Positions 39,049 through 49,059 are shown, counted from the stretch's first letter. The stretch is 64,000 nt of DNA from Streptomyces coeruleorubidus (GCF_028885415.1 NZ_CP118527.1:8556001-8620000); one strand, 5' to 3'. Notes: generated by a model from the sequence alone, not told the origin. Program-made: numbers and translations.

Positions 39049-40385
39049 TGCCCCTGCCTTCCGCACACGACGTGGCACTCGCGGCCGAGCGCCGCACCGC
39101 CGCCAGGCTTCTGCTGGCCCACCCCCTGGTCACCAGCACCGGACCGCACGGCGACACCTTCCCGCTGATCCGGCGGCACGCCGACTGGCTCGCTCAGCGC
39201 TTCCAGCAGGTGTTCGGGTACCGCCTGCTGGTGGAGGCCTCGTACGCCCGGCTGTTCAAGGCGGGCCTCGGCCCGGGCTCGGGTCACCGCCTGGAACGAC
39301 CGTCGACCGGTACACCGTTCAGCCCCCGCACGTACGCCTACCTGGCCCTCGCGCTGTCGGTCCTCGTCACCGCCCCGGAACAGCTCCTGCTCTCCCAGCT
39401 CGTCGCCGATCTGCGGGCCGCGGCCGTCGACGCCGGCATCGAGATCTCCGACACCGGGCGGCAGGCCGAGCGGCGAACCCTCGCGGCCGCGCTGCGGCAA
39501 CTCGTCGACTGGGGCGTACTGGTCGAGACCGAGGGGCACGTCGCGGCCGTCGCCGAGGAACGGGCCGGGGAGGCATTGCTCACCGTGGACCGCGAGATAG
39601 CGCGAGTCGTCGTCGCCGGCCCGCTCGCCCAGAGCCGCGACGGCGCGGACCTCGTGCGCCGGGCCGCTGACCCGGGCTTCGGAGGGCCACGTACGTACGT
39701 CCGCAGGCGCCTCGTCGAAACCCCCGTCGTCCACCTCGACGACCTCACGGACGCCGAGCGCGAATGGCTGCGTACCCGGCAGCGGCGCGAGGCGCAGGCG
39801 TTCTCCGAACTCCTCGGCCTGGAGGCCGAGATCCGCGCCGAGGGCATCGCCCTGATCGACACCGACGACGAACTGACCGACCTGCACCTGCCGGGCACCG
39901 GGACGGTGGCCCAAGCCGCCCTGCTCCTTGTGGAGCGGCTGGTCGACCGGCTGCGTCCCGAAGACCCGGGCCATCCGGCGGTCGGCGGACGTCTGGTCAT
40001 CGGCGTACCCGTCCCGGACGGGCTGCTGCCCGACCTGCTCGACGAACTGATCGAGCAGTACGGCAGGCGCAGCAACTGGCAGCGCGGTCACCTGGAGGAC
40101 CGGGACGGATTCCTCGCTGCCGTACTCGACCTCCTCGTCCGGATGCGTCTGATGGCTCCCGCCGGACCCGTGCGCGCGGACGGCCACGGCCTGCCCGACG
40201 GATATGAGGAGACGGTGGCCGACGGCCGCGCCGTCACCGATGTCTCCCAGGCGCGCGGCCAGGGACCTGCGGTCGGCGGCTGGCTCCTGCTCGCCGCAGC
40301 CGCCCGGTATGCCACCACGGTGGCGGTCAAGTCCCGTACCGACCAGTCCTCACCGGACGACGTCTCCAAGGAGCCGCCCCGATGA
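39048..40385 (+). CDS. jetB: JetB, Wadjet type II subunit (TIGR02678 family)
   Basis: This 445-residue subunit starts one base inside the jetA stop (TGATG). TIGR02678-type proteins are winged-helix subunits corresponding to the KITE (MukE/JetB) component that bridges the kleisin and the SMC heads. Visible features: RYLxVEASY-like YRLLVEASYARLFKAG, the loop FSPRTYAYLALALSVL, and a winged-helix-like segment around ALRQLVDWGVLVETEGHVA. There are no catalytic residues. It couples to jetC by an ATGA overlap. Confidence 0.85.
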   Translation: MPLPSAHDVALAAERRTAARLLLAHPLVTSTGPHGDTFPLIRRHADWLAQRFQQVFGYRLLVEASYARLFKAGLGPGSGHRLERPSTGTPFSPRTYAYLALALSVLVTAPEQLLLSQLVADLRAAAVDAGIEISDTGRQAERRTLAAALRQLVDWGVLVETEGHVAAVAEERAGEALLTVDREIARVVVAGPLAQSRDGADLVRRAADPGFGGPRTYVRRRLVETPVVHLDDLTDAEREWLRTRQRREAQAFSELLGLEAEIRAEGIALIDTDDELTDLHLPGTGTVAQAALLLVERLVDRLRPEDPGHPAVGGRLVIGVPVPDGLLPDLLDELIEQYGRRSNWQRGHLEDRDGFLAAVLDLLVRMRLMAPAGPVRADGHGLPDGYEETVADGRAVTDVSQARGQGPAVGGWLLLAAAARYATTVAVKSRTDQSSPDDVSKEPPR

Positions 40386-43300
40386 ACCGCCCACCGGCCC
40401 CGCACCGCTACCGACTGCACCGCGCGGGCATCCGGAACGTCTGGCAGTACGACGAGCAGGAGTTCACCTTCGGCGAGGGGCGCCTGCTGCTGCGCGGCAA
40501 GAACGGCGCCGGCAAGTCCAAGGCCCTGGAGATGCTGCTGCCCTACCTCCTCGACGGCGACGCCCGTGCACTGGACGCCACGGGCACCGGGCGCACCACC
40601 CTTTCCTGGTTGATGCTCGACGGCTTCGAGCAGACCAACCGGCTGGGCTACCTGTGGCTGGAGTTCGCGCGGACGGACGAGGAGGGCGACGAGCACCATC
40701 TGACCGTCGGCGTGGCCATCCGCGCGTCCCAGTCGACCAAGACGGCGAAGCCGTTCTTCTTCACCACAGGGCTACGGGTCGGCGAGGGGATCGACCTCGC
40801 CCCCACCGGGCGGCCACTCCCCGTCGACCAACTGAAGTCGCTCGTCGGCTCGGAGAACGTCACCGACCGTGCTGTCGAGCACCGGGCAAAGGTCGCCCGA
40901 GAACTGTTCGGCCTGACCGACCCGGCGCGTTACCGCAACCTGCTCCACCTGCTGCACCGCTTGCGCCGTCCCACCATCGGCGACCGTATCGACTCCGGTG
41001 GACTGGTCTCGGTCCTCGCCGAGACCCTGCCCGCCCTCGACGACGAGGTCGTGGAGAAGGTGGCCCGCAGCCTGGACGACCTGGACTCCGTGAGGGCCTA
41101 CCTGGGGCGCCTGGAACGCACCGACCAGGCCCTGCGCACCTTCCTTGCCGGCTACCGGGGCTATCTGCACGGGGCGCTGCGCCGCCGCACGGACCAGGCG
41201 AGCGGTGAGCTCGAGCAGTTGATGGAGTACCGCAAGTCCGCAGGTGACGCGGCCCGCAGGGCGGAGGAGCTCCGCGAGCGCGAGCAGGAACTCAGGGCCC
41301 GCATCGAAGCTCTCGAGGGCGAGTCGGGTGCCGCCGAGACGGACCTGGCCGCACTGCACGCCAGCGCCGGATACCGCAGCCTGAAGGAACTCGGGGAGAA
41401 ACGCGCCACCGTCACCGCCCTGCACAGCGCCGCTGCCACCGCCTTCAAGGCCGTCCGTCAGGCGCACAGCAACCAGGAGGAGGCCGGGCGGCGGCTCACC
41501 GCCGAGGCCGGGCGGCTCGGCGAAGAGCTGGTTGAACTCAGCACCGCACACGGCGAGTTGATGCGAGAAGCCGAGCGGTCCGGGATCGATCCCGCCCATC
41601 TGGGGGAGCCCGTGGCGACACCCGCCGTGCCGGTCGCGCCCGCCACCACGACCGAACTGACCGCGCCGGAAGGCGACCTCCACGTGGTAGGGCACAGCGA
41701 GGTGCTGGCGGTCGATCCGGAGATCTGCACGACCGCGCTGCACGCCTGGGGCGCACGACTTGACGCCGCGCAGCCGGTGATCAGGAACCGCTCCCGATTC
41801 GTCAGCGAACTGGGCGCCCTCATCGAGCGGTCGAACGAGGCTCAGAGGCTGGCGGCGGAGGCCGACGCCACCCGTGAGCGCCTCGAGGAGCAGGCGGACC
41901 ACGCGCGCGCCCAGGCCGAGCAGCGCCGACAGGAAACCGTGCGCGAGGGAGAGGCGTACGCCGTCGCGGTCAAAACCTGGAGCGAGCGGCTGGGGAACTC
42001 CACCAGAGTACCCTTGGACGCCGTACTCGCCCTGGTCGCGCATGATCCGGCAGACGGTCCGCTGCCCGCGCGGGCCCCCGACGAGGTGGTCGAAGCGGCC
42101 CGCTCGGCCGTCGACCCGTGGTTGGCGGAACTGGGCGCCGAACGCGACGATCTCTCCCTGACCGTCCGCGAACTCGAGGCCGAACACGACCGCCTGCGGC
42201 ACCGGCGCGAGGAATGGGAACGCCGCACCGACCCCGAGCCTCCACCCCCGTCCCACCGGACGGCTCCCCGCATCCCGGGCACCGGAGCGCCCCTGTACCG
42301 GCTGGTGGACTTCGCCCATGACCTGGCGCCGGACGCGCGGGCAGGGCTGGAAGCCGCGCTGGAGGCGAGCGGCCTGCTTGACGCCTGGGTACGCGCCGAC
42401 GGCACCGTCCTCGACCCGGCCACGCGGGACACGCTCCTGGTTGCAGGAGCACCCGTGGCCGGGGCGACTCTCGCCCGGGTACTGCGGCCGGTGGCCGCGC
42501 CGGACACCGGAGTGACGGCGGAGCAGGTGGAGCGCGTGCTGGGGGCGGTGGTCCTGGCCGAGAGCCACCAGCTGACCGGCGACGGTGACCCGCCGGCCGC
42601 GGCAGAGACAGGGTCGCACACCGCGATCGGCACCGACGGCTCCTGGCGGCTCGGCATCGCCCGCGGCCGCCACGCCAAGCAGGCCGCCGAGTACGTGGGC
42701 GCGGAGGTGCGCGCGGAGACACGCCGCCGGGCGCTGGCGGAACTCGACCGCCGACTCTCCGATCTGGACGGCGAGTTGATGGAACGCCGGCACAATCTGC
42801 GGAAGCTCACCGAACACCGCGACCAGATCGGCGACACCCTGCGCCGCCCGCCCTCGCCACGTGGGCTGACGGATGCGTGGGCCCGTACGGCCGAGGCCCA
42901 GAGCACCGCGGAATCCCTCGCCTCGCAGGCGTCCACGGCCGCCCGCGAGGCGGAGCAGGCGCGTGCCCGAGCGGTCGCCGCCCGGCGCGAAGCCGAGGCC
43001 ACGGCGAGTGCCCAGGGCCTCCCGGCGGATCCGGCCGCACTGGAGACGGTCCGTGTGGCCCTGGATCGTCTGGGGCAGGGCACGCTGCGGCTGCGGCGCC
43101 GGGTGCACACGGTCCTGTCCGCGGCCGACGGCCACCGCGACGGCCGGGCCGACTACGAGCGTGCCGAGTCGGCCCGCCGGGATGCCGAGTCGGACTACGC
43201 CGAGCCGTTCGGCCGCCTGGAGGCGGCCCGCCGTACCGTCCGCGCTCTGGAAGAGGCCCTTGGCGCCACGGAGCAGCAGGTCCTCGCCCGCGAGGCCGAG

Positions 43301-44590
43301 GCGAAACGCCGCCTGGACGCCGTGGGACGCCAACTCCCTCGCGTCCGAAGGGACCTTGCCGAGGTGCACGACCTGCGCGTACGGGCGGAGGAGGACGAGA
43401 GGGTGCGGCGCGAGACACTCGCCGCGCAGGAGGCCGAGGTGCTGGCCTGCGGCAGGAGACTGCGTACGGCGCTTTCGTTGCCGGGGGTGCTGAAGGGGGC
43501 GGGCCTCGAAGCCGACGCGGACGAAGGGGCCCTGAAGTCCCCGGACCCCGTCCATCACGACGTGGGGGAGCGCATCACAGTTCTGCGCCTGCTGGTCGAC
43601 GCCGTGCGCCGCGGTCTGGATGCCGAACGCCGTGACGTCTCCGACACCACCCTCCTCAACCGCCACACCGAACTGCGCGACCAGCTCTCCGGCGGCTACG
43701 ACGCGACGATGGAGGAACAGGACGGCATAAAACTGTGCCGGCTCGTCGACGACCACGGCCCGCACGACATCGTCGCGGTCGGCGAGCGCATCGCGGCCGA
43801 GGCCGCCGAGGCACGTGACCGTCTGACGGAGCGCGAACGCGAGGTCTTCCAGCGCTTCCTGACAGGAGAGCTGGGCGACCACCTGTCCTCGCAGGTGCTG
43901 GCCGCCGGAGCCCTGGTCGCCGCCCTCAACACCACGCTCGCCACGGTCCGTACGTCCCACGGCCTGGGCGTCACCCTCGACTGGAAGCTGGCCGAGGGAG
44001 TCGAAGCCGACGTCAAGGCGGCCGTCGACCTTCTGCGCAGCCCCTCCGGACTGCGCACCCGTGAGCAGTCCGAGCAACTCCGCGACGTCCTCCAGCGCCG
44101 CATCGAGGACGCCCGCCGCGCCGACCCGGCCGCCGGCTACGCGGCCCACCTGCGCACCGCCCTGGACTACCGTGACTGGTTCACCTTCACCCCCTGGGTG
44201 GTGAACGACGCGGCACCGGGCAGCCGTCGTAAACTCTCCGGCCGCACGGGACTGAGCCAGGGCGAACAGCGGGTCCTCTCCTACCTGGTCCTCTTCGCCG
44301 CGGCGGCAGCGCACTTCACCAGCCTCGCAGACGCAGCCCCTCACGCACCACGCCTGATCCTCCTCGACGACGCGTTCGCCAAGGTGGACGAGCCCACGCA
44401 TGCCCGCCTCGGCCGCATCCTGGTCGACCTCGACCTCGACTTCGTCCTGACCAGCGAGCGGCTGATCGGCAACTGGCCCGACGTACCATCCCTCCACATT
44501 TACGAGTGCCTGCGCGACCCGCATGTGCGGGGCGTGGCCACGCTCCACTACACATGGAACGGGCGGCAGCGGAGGCTGATGCCGGTATGA
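40382..44590 (+). CDS. jetC: JetC, Wadjet type II SMC-like ATPase (TIGR02680 family)
   Basis: This 1,402-residue SMC/MukB-like ATPase carries Walker A in LRGKNGAGKSKALEM near residue 40 and, at the C-terminus, the signature GLSQGEQRVLSYLVLF and Walker B LILLDDAFAKVDE. Between them are two long charged coiled-coil arms (rich in AEAR, EELRERE and RRREAE runs) flanking a central globular hinge region near residues 620-760. In Wadjet the SMC complex extrudes DNA loops and delivers small circular DNA to JetD for cleavage. Walker B has Asp-Asp where many SMC proteins have Asp-Glu; whether this is usual in the family I cannot check here. Confidence 0.92.
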   Translation: MNRPPAPHRYRLHRAGIRNVWQYDEQEFTFGEGRLLLRGKNGAGKSKALEMLLPYLLDGDARALDATGTGRTTLSWLMLDGFEQTNRLGYLWLEFARTDEEGDEHHLTVGVAIRASQSTKTAKPFFFTTGLRVGEGIDLAPTGRPLPVDQLKSLVGSENVTDRAVEHRAKVARELFGLTDPARYRNLLHLLHRLRRPTIGDRIDSGGLVSVLAETLPALDDEVVEKVARSLDDLDSVRAYLGRLERTDQALRTFLAGYRGYLHGALRRRTDQASGELEQLMEYRKSAGDAARRAEELREREQELRARIEALEGESGAAETDLAALHASAGYRSLKELGEKRATVTALHSAAATAFKAVRQAHSNQEEAGRRLTAEAGRLGEELVELSTAHGELMREAERSGIDPAHLGEPVATPAVPVAPATTTELTAPEGDLHVVGHSEVLAVDPEICTTALHAWGARLDAAQPVIRNRSRFVSELGALIERSNEAQRLAAEADATRERLEEQADHARAQAEQRRQETVREGEAYAVAVKTWSERLGNSTRVPLDAVLALVAHDPADGPLPARAPDEVVEAARSAVDPWLAELGAERDDLSLTVRELEAEHDRLRHRREEWERRTDPEPPPPSHRTAPRIPGTGAPLYRLVDFAHDLAPDARAGLEAALEASGLLDAWVRADGTVLDPATRDTLLVAGAPVAGATLARVLRPVAAPDTGVTAEQVERVLGAVVLAESHQLTGDGDPPAAAETGSHTAIGTDGSWRLGIARGRHAKQAAEYVGAEVRAETRRRALAELDRRLSDLDGELMERRHNLRKLTEHRDQIGDTLRRPPSPRGLTDAWARTAEAQSTAESLASQASTAAREAEQARARAVAARREAEATASAQGLPADPAALETVRVALDRLGQGTLRLRRRVHTVLSAADGHRDGRADYERAESARRDAESDYAEPFGRLEAARRTVRALEEALGATEQQVLAREAEAKRRLDAVGRQLPRVRRDLAEVHDLRVRAEEDERVRRETLAAQEAEVLACGRRLRTALSLPGVLKGAGLEADADEGALKSPDPVHHDVGERITVLRLLVDAVRRGLDAERRDVSDTTLLNRHTELRDQLSGGYDATMEEQDGIKLCRLVDDHGPHDIVAVGERIAAEAAEARDRLTEREREVFQRFLTGELGDHLSSQVLAAGALVAALNTTLATVRTSHGLGVTLDWKLAEGVEADVKAAVDLLRSPSGLRTREQSEQLRDVLQRRIEDARRADPAAGYAAHLRTALDYRDWFTFTPWVVNDAAPGSRRKLSGRTGLSQGEQRVLSYLVLFAAAAAHFTSLADAAPHAPRLILLDDAFAKVDEPTHARLGRILVDLDLDFVLTSERLIGNWPDVPSLHIYECLRDPHVRGVATLHYTWNGRQRRLMPV

Positions 44591-45885
44591 CAGGACGCGA
44601 ACGAGCCGACGCACACCGTCCGGACGCCGAAGCCCTCGCGTTCCTCACCCGGCCAAGCCTCACTCGCCTCTGGACGGCCGCACGCACCCGCCTGGAACGC
44701 AACGGCCTCCAACCGGCCGGAACCATCAGACTCCAGCACCTGGACGCACAAGAACGCGAGGCACTGTCCCTGCTCTTGGCCAGGCCGATCACCGGTGGCA
44801 CCGCCACGATCCGCCTGCCGGACCTGGACACCCGCCTGCGCGCCAGCGCGGTCGGGCAAGGTCTGGCTTCCACACTGGAGGAAATGGGCCCACCCCTGAC
44901 GGACCGCCGAGCGGTCCGCGACGCGGCGGCGGCAGAACGGGCCCGCTTGTGGTCGACGGCTCAGACCGAGGTGGACGCCACCTCGCTGTCGGGCCGGCCC
45001 TGGACGGCACAGTGGCTGGAGGAGATACGACGCGGCGGAACACTCGCCCGTCAGGATCCGCACACCGCGAACAGTGTGATCACTCAGGCCGTCCACACCC
45101 TGGCGACGCTCTTCCCCGGTACCGGACCACACCCCACCCCGGTCTCCTGGGGCCGTGCTGAACTGGCCACCCGAGCCACCGGCTCGGCCCACGGCCTCGA
45201 CGACGGCACGCTGCTGGCCCGGCTGGTCCTGCGCGGCATCGCACTGGCGTACGGTGTCGAGTCCCCCGCCGACGCGCCCGCGCGCCGCGCCCTGTGGCAC
45301 CTCGCCTCGGTCACTCCGGACGAGGTCTCCAGCACGGTGCTCGCGTACGGCCTGCGCCCCACCGGCGGCACTTGGCGGGAGGCCGCCCTCCGCGAACGCG
45401 CCGACCACCACATGGAAACCCACCTGACCCTGCGCGAACTGCGCACCCTGAGCCTGAAGATGCCGCCCGGTACCCGAGTCCACGTCTGCGAGAACCCACG
45501 CGTGGTCGAGGCAGCGGCCGGCACCGGCCGTTCGGCACCCCTGATCTGCACCTCGGGGAGCGCGACGACGGTCGTTCTCACCCTCCTGGACACGTTGGCC
45601 GCGTCCGGTTGCCGGTTCGCCTACCACGGTGACTTCGACTGGCCCGGCATCGCGCTGGCCAACCGGATCATGCAGCGGTACGGCGCCGGGCCGTGGCGCA
45701 TGCGAGCGGCCGACTACGAGTACCTCGCGACACGCACCCAGGCGCACGGCACACCACAGATCGCCCTCATCGGAACGCCGGCCGAGGCCGTGTGGGATGC
45801 GGAACTGGCCCCCACCATGGACGCCCTGGGCATCGCCCTGCACGAGGAGGCGGCGCTCGACCTGCTCCTGGAGGATCTCGGGTGA
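44587..45885 (+). CDS. jetD: JetD, Wadjet type II Toprim-like nuclease (TIGR02679 family)
   Basis: This 432-residue protein begins at the ATG overlapping the jetC stop (ATGA). Its C-terminal half has the topoisomerase VI-type Toprim fold: the metal Glu in VHVCENPRVVEAA near residue 300 and the DxD pair in YHGDFDWPGIALAN near residue 345. JetD is the endonuclease that cuts plasmid DNA after it is trapped by JetABC. The N-terminal part is helical (TIGR02679). All catalytic residues I can identify are present, so the system looks intact. Confidence 0.9.
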   Translation: MTGRERADAHRPDAEALAFLTRPSLTRLWTAARTRLERNGLQPAGTIRLQHLDAQEREALSLLLARPITGGTATIRLPDLDTRLRASAVGQGLASTLEEMGPPLTDRRAVRDAAAAERARLWSTAQTEVDATSLSGRPWTAQWLEEIRRGGTLARQDPHTANSVITQAVHTLATLFPGTGPHPTPVSWGRAELATRATGSAHGLDDGTLLARLVLRGIALAYGVESPADAPARRALWHLASVTPDEVSSTVLAYGLRPTGGTWREAALRERADHHMETHLTLRELRTLSLKMPPGTRVHVCENPRVVEAAAGTGRSAPLICTSGSATTVVLTLLDTLAASGCRFAYHGDFDWPGIALANRIMQRYGAGPWRMRAADYEYLATRTQAHGTPQIALIGTPAEAVWDAELAPTMDALGIALHEEAALDLLLEDLG

Positions 45886-45924
45886 AGGCCTGGCCGGACG
45901 GCGAACCGGCGCGGCGGCATCGCT

Positions 45925-45940
45925 GACGGTGTGCACCGTC
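45925..45940. terminator. Short hairpin between convergent jetD and methylase genes
   Basis: GACGGTG and CACCGTC pair across a two-base centre in the 90-base gap between the two convergent stop codons. It could terminate both transcripts. There is no T-tract, as is usual in Streptomyces. Confidence 0.4.
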
Positions 45941-45975
45941 GCGTCCCACCTGTCCGGCGATTCCCCATGACGACG

Positions 45976-47961
45976 TCAGATGTCCAGCCCACCTGCCGCA
46001 AGCAGGTCGGCCACGTCGCTCACCAGTCCTCTGCCCGTGCCCTCGGCATTGACGAGTTGCGCTTCGAAGGCCCTGAGGCTGCGAAAGACCTCGGCGTACG
46101 CTGCCTGTTCGTCAAGAGGGAGCTGCAGTACCTGGAGGCGCCGGACGTCGACCCGTGACGAACTGGAGGCATGAGTGCCTGCCTGACGTCCGTTGGAGGG
46201 TGCGCGCAGACAACCGGCGAGGAAGTGGGCGTCCAGTTTCGCCGGATCCACCCGCAGGGCGTAGAGCTGGGACCCCAGGGCCGTCGGAGGCCCTTCGTGC
46301 ACCCATGCCTTGAACGCACGCACGACACCGGCGACCACGACGTCGCCCTTCTCGGCGATCGCAGCCGCCGATTCGGTCGCGACGAGCCCGCTAGGAGTGC
46401 CGTCCGTCAGCAGGTCGGCAACGGTGAGGAGCGGCACGGATGCTTTGGCGGGCGCCGCTGTGCCCTCCAACGGCTGCTGCCCTGCGCGCAGCGACAGAGC
46501 ACCGGCCTTGGCGAGGTCTCCCACGCTGGCCGTGGTCTGCTGCCTGTCGGCATCGAACCTCAGTTCAGACAGACGCTGGGCTCGACTGGCCAGGTCGGTC
46601 AGCAACGTCTCCGCTTCTTTCCAGGCTGCCGCGAGTTCGAGGCCGGACGGCTCGGTGCTCACCGACGTGTAGCGCCCAGGGGTGACGTCCACCTCGTCGT
46701 CCAGGAGCTCGATGAGTGGAACACGGACGGCGCCGTCCGGCAGATCCGCGTCCGAGCGGTCGAGGGCTTCCAGCGCGGAGAGGACAAAGGCCTGGAGCGG
46801 GTCCCAGTGGGGGCCGGGTTCACGCGTGCCGGTTCTCGTGAAGCGCGTCGCGTCGACAAGAAGTGCGTCCTGGCCGGGCGGAACCGCACCCGGGCCGTCC
46901 GGAGCGGCTCTGAGGATCCATAGTTGGAGTGAGACGCTGTGCGGCTGGGCGCTGCCGGGCGGGAGTGCCACCACGGCTCGGAGCGCGCCGGTCCGCAGCA
47001 AGGAGCCTCGGATGCGTCGGCCGGCCTTGCGTGAGGCGACCGCGGGAGGCAGGACGACGACGGCTGCTCCGCCGGGCTTGAGATGGGCGAGCAGGTGTTG
47101 CACCCAGGCCAGTTCCGGCTCGGTCCGCGGAGGGAGACCATGGGTCCAGCGCTGGTCGGTGGCGAGTTCCTCGTATCCCCAGTCGCGCTCGTTGAAGGGA
47201 GGGTTGCAGAGGGCGATGTCTGCCCGCGCTCCGGTGAACGGGTCCTCGCGCAAGGCGTCCGCCGTGGCGATCTCCGTACGGACGTCGTGGTCGTCCCCGA
47301 CGAACGACAGTCTGGTGGAGGCCAGCGCGGCGAGGGCAGGGTCTCGCTCGCATGCCAGCACCACCAGGCCCGAACCCTTGCACTCCTGCACGGCAGCGGC
47401 CGCCAGGTGCCCCGTGCCGCAGGCCGGGTCGAGGACGGTGAGTTCCTCCTCGGGCTCGCCGATGTGGACGCCGAGCGCGATCCGCGCCATCAGGGCGGCG
47501 AGCGGCGGCGGCGTCGTGCTCAGCTGACGTACATGTGTCTCGAGCCACCGCTGGAGCAGGAACTCGAATGTCGCTCGCGCCCCTTCGTTCCGTCCCAGCT
47601 TCGCTGTCTCGACCACCAACTTCTCGGTGTCTGCGGTGAGTTCAACCCGTGAAGCGCGTGCGCGAGGGGAGCGCATGCGGCGGCCTGCCTCGGCGATGGC
47701 GAGGCCCGACTCGTCCCTGCTGCCCAGGGCTTCGAACCGGGGCCACAGGAGCTCGCGCCCGCCGATGTTGTCGAGCTTGCCGTTGTCCCTCAACCACTGC
47801 TCGACCTCCGCCAGTGAGAACTGGGGGCTGACATCCGTGCCGCCGATGCGCGTGGGGAAGGAGTCGTGGCGTCGCCGCCAGTTGCTCACCGCGGCACGCC
47901 CCACGCCGGCGATCCGAGCGATCTCGGCAAGGCTGACCGGTACGGAGCCGGTTGTACTCAT
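45976..47961 (-). CDS. HTH-containing N6-adenine DNA methyltransferase (HsdM-like)
   Basis: This 661-residue protein starts at the ATG at 47961; longer upstream in-frame starts run antisense through the kinase gene and are rejected. It begins with a helix-turn-helix (SLAEIARIAGVGRAAVSNWR, residues about 10-30). The methylase core has the AdoMet motif VLDPACGTGHLAAA and the catalytic NPPF in ALCNPPFNERDWGYE, placing it with N6-adenine methylases of the HsdM type. The C-terminal 200 residues resemble a specificity (target-recognition) region with a TVADLL segment and alternating helices, so modification and recognition seem fused. No restriction subunit follows it. It is divergent from two kinases and faces jetD tail to tail. 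Confidence 0.85.
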   Translation of the reverse strand: MSTTGSVPVSLAEIARIAGVGRAAVSNWRRRHDSFPTRIGGTDVSPQFSLAEVEQWLRDNGKLDNIGGRELLWPRFEALGSRDESGLAIAEAGRRMRSPRARASRVELTADTEKLVVETAKLGRNEGARATFEFLLQRWLETHVRQLSTTPPPLAALMARIALGVHIGEPEEELTVLDPACGTGHLAAAAVQECKGSGLVVLACERDPALAALASTRLSFVGDDHDVRTEIATADALREDPFTGARADIALCNPPFNERDWGYEELATDQRWTHGLPPRTEPELAWVQHLLAHLKPGGAAVVVLPPAVASRKAGRRIRGSLLRTGALRAVVALPPGSAQPHSVSLQLWILRAAPDGPGAVPPGQDALLVDATRFTRTGTREPGPHWDPLQAFVLSALEALDRSDADLPDGAVRVPLIELLDDEVDVTPGRYTSVSTEPSGLELAAAWKEAETLLTDLASRAQRLSELRFDADRQQTTASVGDLAKAGALSLRAGQQPLEGTAAPAKASVPLLTVADLLTDGTPSGLVATESAAAIAEKGDVVVAGVVRAFKAWVHEGPPTALGSQLYALRVDPAKLDAHFLAGCLRAPSNGRQAGTHASSSSRVDVRRLQVLQLPLDEQAAYAEVFRSLRAFEAQLVNAEGTGRGLVSDVADLLAAGGLDI

Positions 47962-48052
47962 CGACAGTCTCCGAGGTGCTGGGGGGCGCTTGCGTGCGGT
48001 GCCGGCGGTGGACGGGTCTGGCGGAGTGGCTTTGCATGAGAGGCTACTACGC

Positions 48053-48082
48053 TCATTGACAGTGTTCACAGTGCACATATCC
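48053..48082. promoter_or_regulatory. Divergent promoter/operator between methylase and kinase genes
   Basis: TTGACA (48056-48061) and TATCCG sit 16 bases apart and could be the kinase promoter. The spacer contains TGTTCACAGT (48063-48072). On the other strand the same region reads TGTGAACA, CT, then GTCAATG, facing the methylase. The decamer TGTTCACAGT recurs at 50450-50459 ahead of the helicase gene, again adjoining GTCAATG. The core TGTnnACA is palindromic, as expected of a dimeric regulator site. The methylase carries an N-terminal HTH and is a candidate regulator. Confidence 0.5.
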
Positions 48083-48117
48083 GGAATCGCCGTGTGGGAA
48101 GTGTGGAGGACGGGAGA

Positions 48118-49059
48118 ATGCAGAGATTTACGCCGGGAACGGTGCTCCTGGACCGCTACCAGCTCACATCGGTCCTCGGCCGTGGCCTGATGGGCCAGGT
48201 GTGGCAGGGGCGTGACCTGCGTCTGGAGCGGCCCGTGGCCGTGAAGACCGTGGCTGCGGACCTGCTCGCCGTCCCCCGGAGCCGGGATGAGGCGTTGCGG
48301 CGTTTCCAGCGGGAGGCGAAGGCCGCGGCGCGCCTGGACCACCCGAACACGACCACCGTCTTCGACGCGTCGATCACGGACGGTACATGCTGTCTGGTGA
48401 TGGAACTGATCGAGGGCACCACCCTTGAGTTCCTCTTCGACCAACAGGACGACGCACGGTTCGACGTCCCCACGGCCGCTGCTGTCGCAGCCCAACTGTG
48501 CGCCGGACTGTCCGCCGCCCACGCAGCCGGTCTCGTCCACCGTGACCTCAAGACCCAGAACGTCATGATCCGCAGGGACGGCGTCGTGAAGATCCTGGAC
48601 TTCGGACTGGTCAAGGTCCTGAGCGACGCCGACCCGCGTCTGACCATGACCGGTGAGAGCATCGGCAATATCGTGTGCGCCTCGCCCGAGCTGCTCTCCG
48701 GGCAAAGCCGGCTCGACGGGCGGAGTGACCTCTACGCGGTGGGCTGTCTGCTGCACCACATGCTCACCGGCGAGACCCCCTTCGTCACCGGCCAGCCGGC
48801 GCTGCTGGTCACGCATCACCTGACCTCTCCGCCGCCCGTGATGGCGGACTCGGGTCTCGACGCTCCGAGGGGCCTGCAAGAACTGGTCACCGCACTGCTG
48901 GCCAAGCGTCCGGACGACCGCCCCTCCTCCGCGGCCGAGGTGTACGCGGCCCTGGCCCCCTACCTGCCCGCTCCCTGCCCCGAGCTGGCCACCCGGCCCG
49001 GGCTCCCCGAGGACCCCCGTCGTCCCTTCCTGGTCCCGCAAGGGCCGAGCCTCGTGTGA
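48118..49059 (+). CDS. Soluble Ser/Thr protein kinase 1
   Basis: This 313-residue Hanks-type kinase has a glycine loop (LGRGLMGQVWQG), the Lys in RPVAVKTV, the catalytic loop VHRDLKTQNVMI, the Mg loop DFGLVK, and an activation segment ending CASPELL (Ser in place of the usual Ala-Pro-Glu). The catalytic set is complete. It lacks a transmembrane helix, PASTA repeats or any sensor domain; it ends soon after the kinase fold with a Pro-rich tail. The ATG at 48118 follows GGAGGACGGGAGA. The next kinase begins in its stop codon (GTGA). The position between two DNA methylases suggests a signalling role in defence rather than morphology. Confidence 0.85.
   Translation: MQRFTPGTVLLDRYQLTSVLGRGLMGQVWQGRDLRLERPVAVKTVAADLLAVPRSRDEALRRFQREAKAAARLDHPNTTTVFDASITDGTCCLVMELIEGTTLEFLFDQQDDARFDVPTAAAVAAQLCAGLSAAHAAGLVHRDLKTQNVMIRRDGVVKILDFGLVKVLSDADPRLTMTGESIGNIVCASPELLSGQSRLDGRSDLYAVGCLLHHMLTGETPFVTGQPALLVTHHLTSPPPVMADSGLDAPRGLQELVTALLAKRPDDRPSSAAEVYAALAPYLPAPCPELATRPGLPEDPRRPFLVPQGPSLV

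Noticed and set aside
40772..44614. A 1,280-residue frame antisense to the SMC-like gene
   Set aside because: Shadow of jetC, with no motif. The plus-strand product has Walker A, signature and Walker B.
47962..49041. An N-terminal extension of the HTH-methylase by up to 360 residues
   Set aside because: The extension is antisense to the kinase 1 gene and would read through the divergent promoter. The HTH begins just after the ATG at 47961.
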